Below, piece by piece: positions 6,109 to 6,856 of a stretch of 6,856 nt of DNA. Each line of letters begins with the position of its first letter. Within the stretch, counting starts at the first letter, position 1. The translations under genes were made by a program, and so were the position numbers. Origin of the DNA: Bacteroidota bacterium (lineage in GTDB: Bacteria > Bacteroidota > Bacteroidia > Chitinophagales > LD1); contig JAFDYP010000136.1 of NCBI GenBank assembly GCA_018267355.1, positions 1 to 6,856 of the forward strand, in the 5' to 3' direction. The notes under the pieces are model-generated. The model was given only the letters and a program-made list of their open reading frames with translations, had not been told where the DNA came from and made no database searches.

Positions 6109-6856
6109 TCAGAATACATCCTTGCCCAGGGTATAGTTCAGCTCATAGACGCCCTGGCGGTAGTCAGAGGTGAGCTGGTTCAGGTTCCTTTTAGACTCGC
6201 CATAGCTATCAAAGAAATCCAGAAACTCCACGAGGCCTATCTTCCGCTCTTTGTAGAGGTCTACCATGCCCTGAGATACCTTATTAAATGACTTATTGTA
6301 GTTCTGGTCAAAGGTCTTCTGCATATCAGTGATGTTGAGCATCTTCATGAGCGCGCTGGCCACGTCTGTGGTCAGGCCCAGGTATGCATTGTCAGAGCTG
6401 TACTGCGCGGCCTTGATGCCAGCCTTGGCAGAGCGGATATTACCCTGATTATGATTAAATACGGGCAGGTCTATGCTGACACCGAGGCCGGTATAGTTGG
6501 TATACGAGCTACCGAAGCGGTCATACTCGAAGAATAGCGACGGATCAGGTACACCCTGTGCCCGTTGCAGTCGCAGCTGGGTATTAGCTATGTCTACACC
6601 CAGTTTGGCGGCCTTGACATCATAGCGCTCGGTCAGTGCTATGCTATTCAGAGAGTCTATGCCTATGCTTCTGATCTGGGTAGATACATCTCTGGCCTGC
6701 GGCAGGTCCGGCACTATAAACTCATTTTTGCTGAACTTCAGCATCTGCTTCACATCGCTCTCGGCATCCAGCAGGCTCTCATAGTTGCTGCGCTGCGCAC
6801 TCTGCAGTGATAGCAGTACATTCTGCAGGCGTACGGACTCCTTTTCACTTACATTG
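6109..6856 (-). CDS. czcC: CzcC/TolC-like outer-membrane efflux channel, C-terminal part (cut by right window edge)
   Basis: The frame is open from the right edge to the TGA at 6111-6109, giving 248 residues of the C-terminal part; complete members are usually about 400-450. A GTG at 6753 is internal and not the true start, because the family pattern continues upstream of it (NVSEKESVRLQNVLLSLQSA at visible residues 1-20). Long amphipathic helices are interrupted by the second-repeat signature LPVFNHNQGN (130-139), which matches the P-x-x-N-x-x-QG type motif of CzcC-family outer-membrane efflux proteins. The protein ends ELNYTLGKDVF. As a trimer it should form the outer-membrane and periplasmic tunnel through which the CzcAB pump discharges metal ions. 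The signal peptide and N-terminal repeat lie outside the window. The stop is doubled, TGA followed in frame by TAA, before the 37 bp gap to the adaptor gene. The family call is firm; the exact metal system follows from its neighbours. Confidence 0.9.
   Translation of the reverse strand, partial: NVSEKESVRLQNVLLSLQSAQRSNYESLLDAESDVKQMLKFSKNEFIVPDLPQARDVSTQIRSIGIDSLNSIALTERYDVKAAKLGVDIANTQLRLQRAQGVPDPSLFFEYDRFGSSYTNYTGLGVSIDLPVFNHNQGNIRSAKAGIKAAQYSSDNAYLGLTTDVASALMKMLNITDMQKTFDQNYNKSFNKVSQGMVDLYKERKIGLVEFLDFFDSYGESKRNLNQLTSDYRQGVYELNYTLGKDVF

Larger units (their letters stand above)
1790..6856 (-). other. czcCBA-type metal efflux operon (5' end outside window)
   Basis: Three same-strand genes in the order outer-membrane factor, adaptor and RND pump are separated by 37 bp (6072-6108) and 31 bp (4934-4964). 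I saw no terminator stem or TAnnTTTG promoter in either gap, so one transcript is likely. This C-B-A order is the classical arrangement of heavy-metal RND operons. The promoter, and any regulator such as a two-component or ArsR/MerR-type sensor, would be beyond the right edge and cannot be assessed here. Confidence 0.8.

Noticed and set aside
6109..6753. Complete 214-residue gene starting at GTG 6753
   Set aside because: The frame continues open to the window edge and the upstream residues fit the outer-membrane channel family, so this GTG is an internal valine codon.
1..6856. Search by eye for CRISPR repeats, tRNA cloverleafs, transposase genes, terminal inverted repeats and toxin-antitoxin pairs
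   Set aside because: Nothing convincing was seen. Nearly all of the window is occupied by the five protein genes and the gaps are at most 86 bp.

Overview
The window looks like a piece of a Bacteroidota chromosome, most likely from a Chitinophagaceae or Sphingobacteria-like lineage. This is inferred from the protein style: an AI-2E-type permease and a CzcCBA-type system that both read like their Bacteroidota relatives, starts without clear Shine-Dalgarno sequences, and heavy use of the ATA isoleucine codon. The base composition appears to be around half G+C. No rRNA, tRNA, CRISPR, insertion sequence or phage gene is visible, and coding density is very high (the longest non-coding gap is 86 bp).

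Layout. Positions 1-538 (minus) hold the N-terminal half of an AI-2E family (PF01594-like) membrane transporter, cut by the left edge. An 86 bp divergent gap (539-624) follows, carrying a perfect 13 bp palindrome and a weak promoter-like element. Positions 625-1776 (plus) encode a secreted, tetratricopeptide-repeat (TPR) protein with a C-terminal membrane anchor and no assigned function. It converges, with only 13 bp between stop codons, on the last gene of a minus-strand operon filling the rest of the window. In transcription order this operon is an outer-membrane factor (czcC-like, 6856 to 6109, cut at its 5' end by the right edge), a lipoprotein periplasmic adaptor (czcB-like, 6071 to 4965) and a heavy-metal RND pump (czcA-like, 4933 to 1790), with gaps of 37 and 31 bp.

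How the genes work together. The three operon products should form one tripartite efflux complex spanning the envelope. The inner-membrane RND protein uses the proton gradient, the adaptor bridges the periplasm, and the outer-membrane channel releases the ion. The pump has the three acidic TM4 residues of CzcA (D396, D402, E409) but lacks the three methionines of the Cu/Ag pump CusA. A divalent cation such as Zn, Co, Ni or Cd is therefore more likely than Cu(I)/Ag(I). No metal regulator is visible; if linked, it lies beyond the right edge.

I found no clear evidence of an undescribed system. The least explained item is the cysteine-containing, membrane-anchored TPR protein beside the efflux operon. 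Its opposite orientation argues against co-transcription with the operon.
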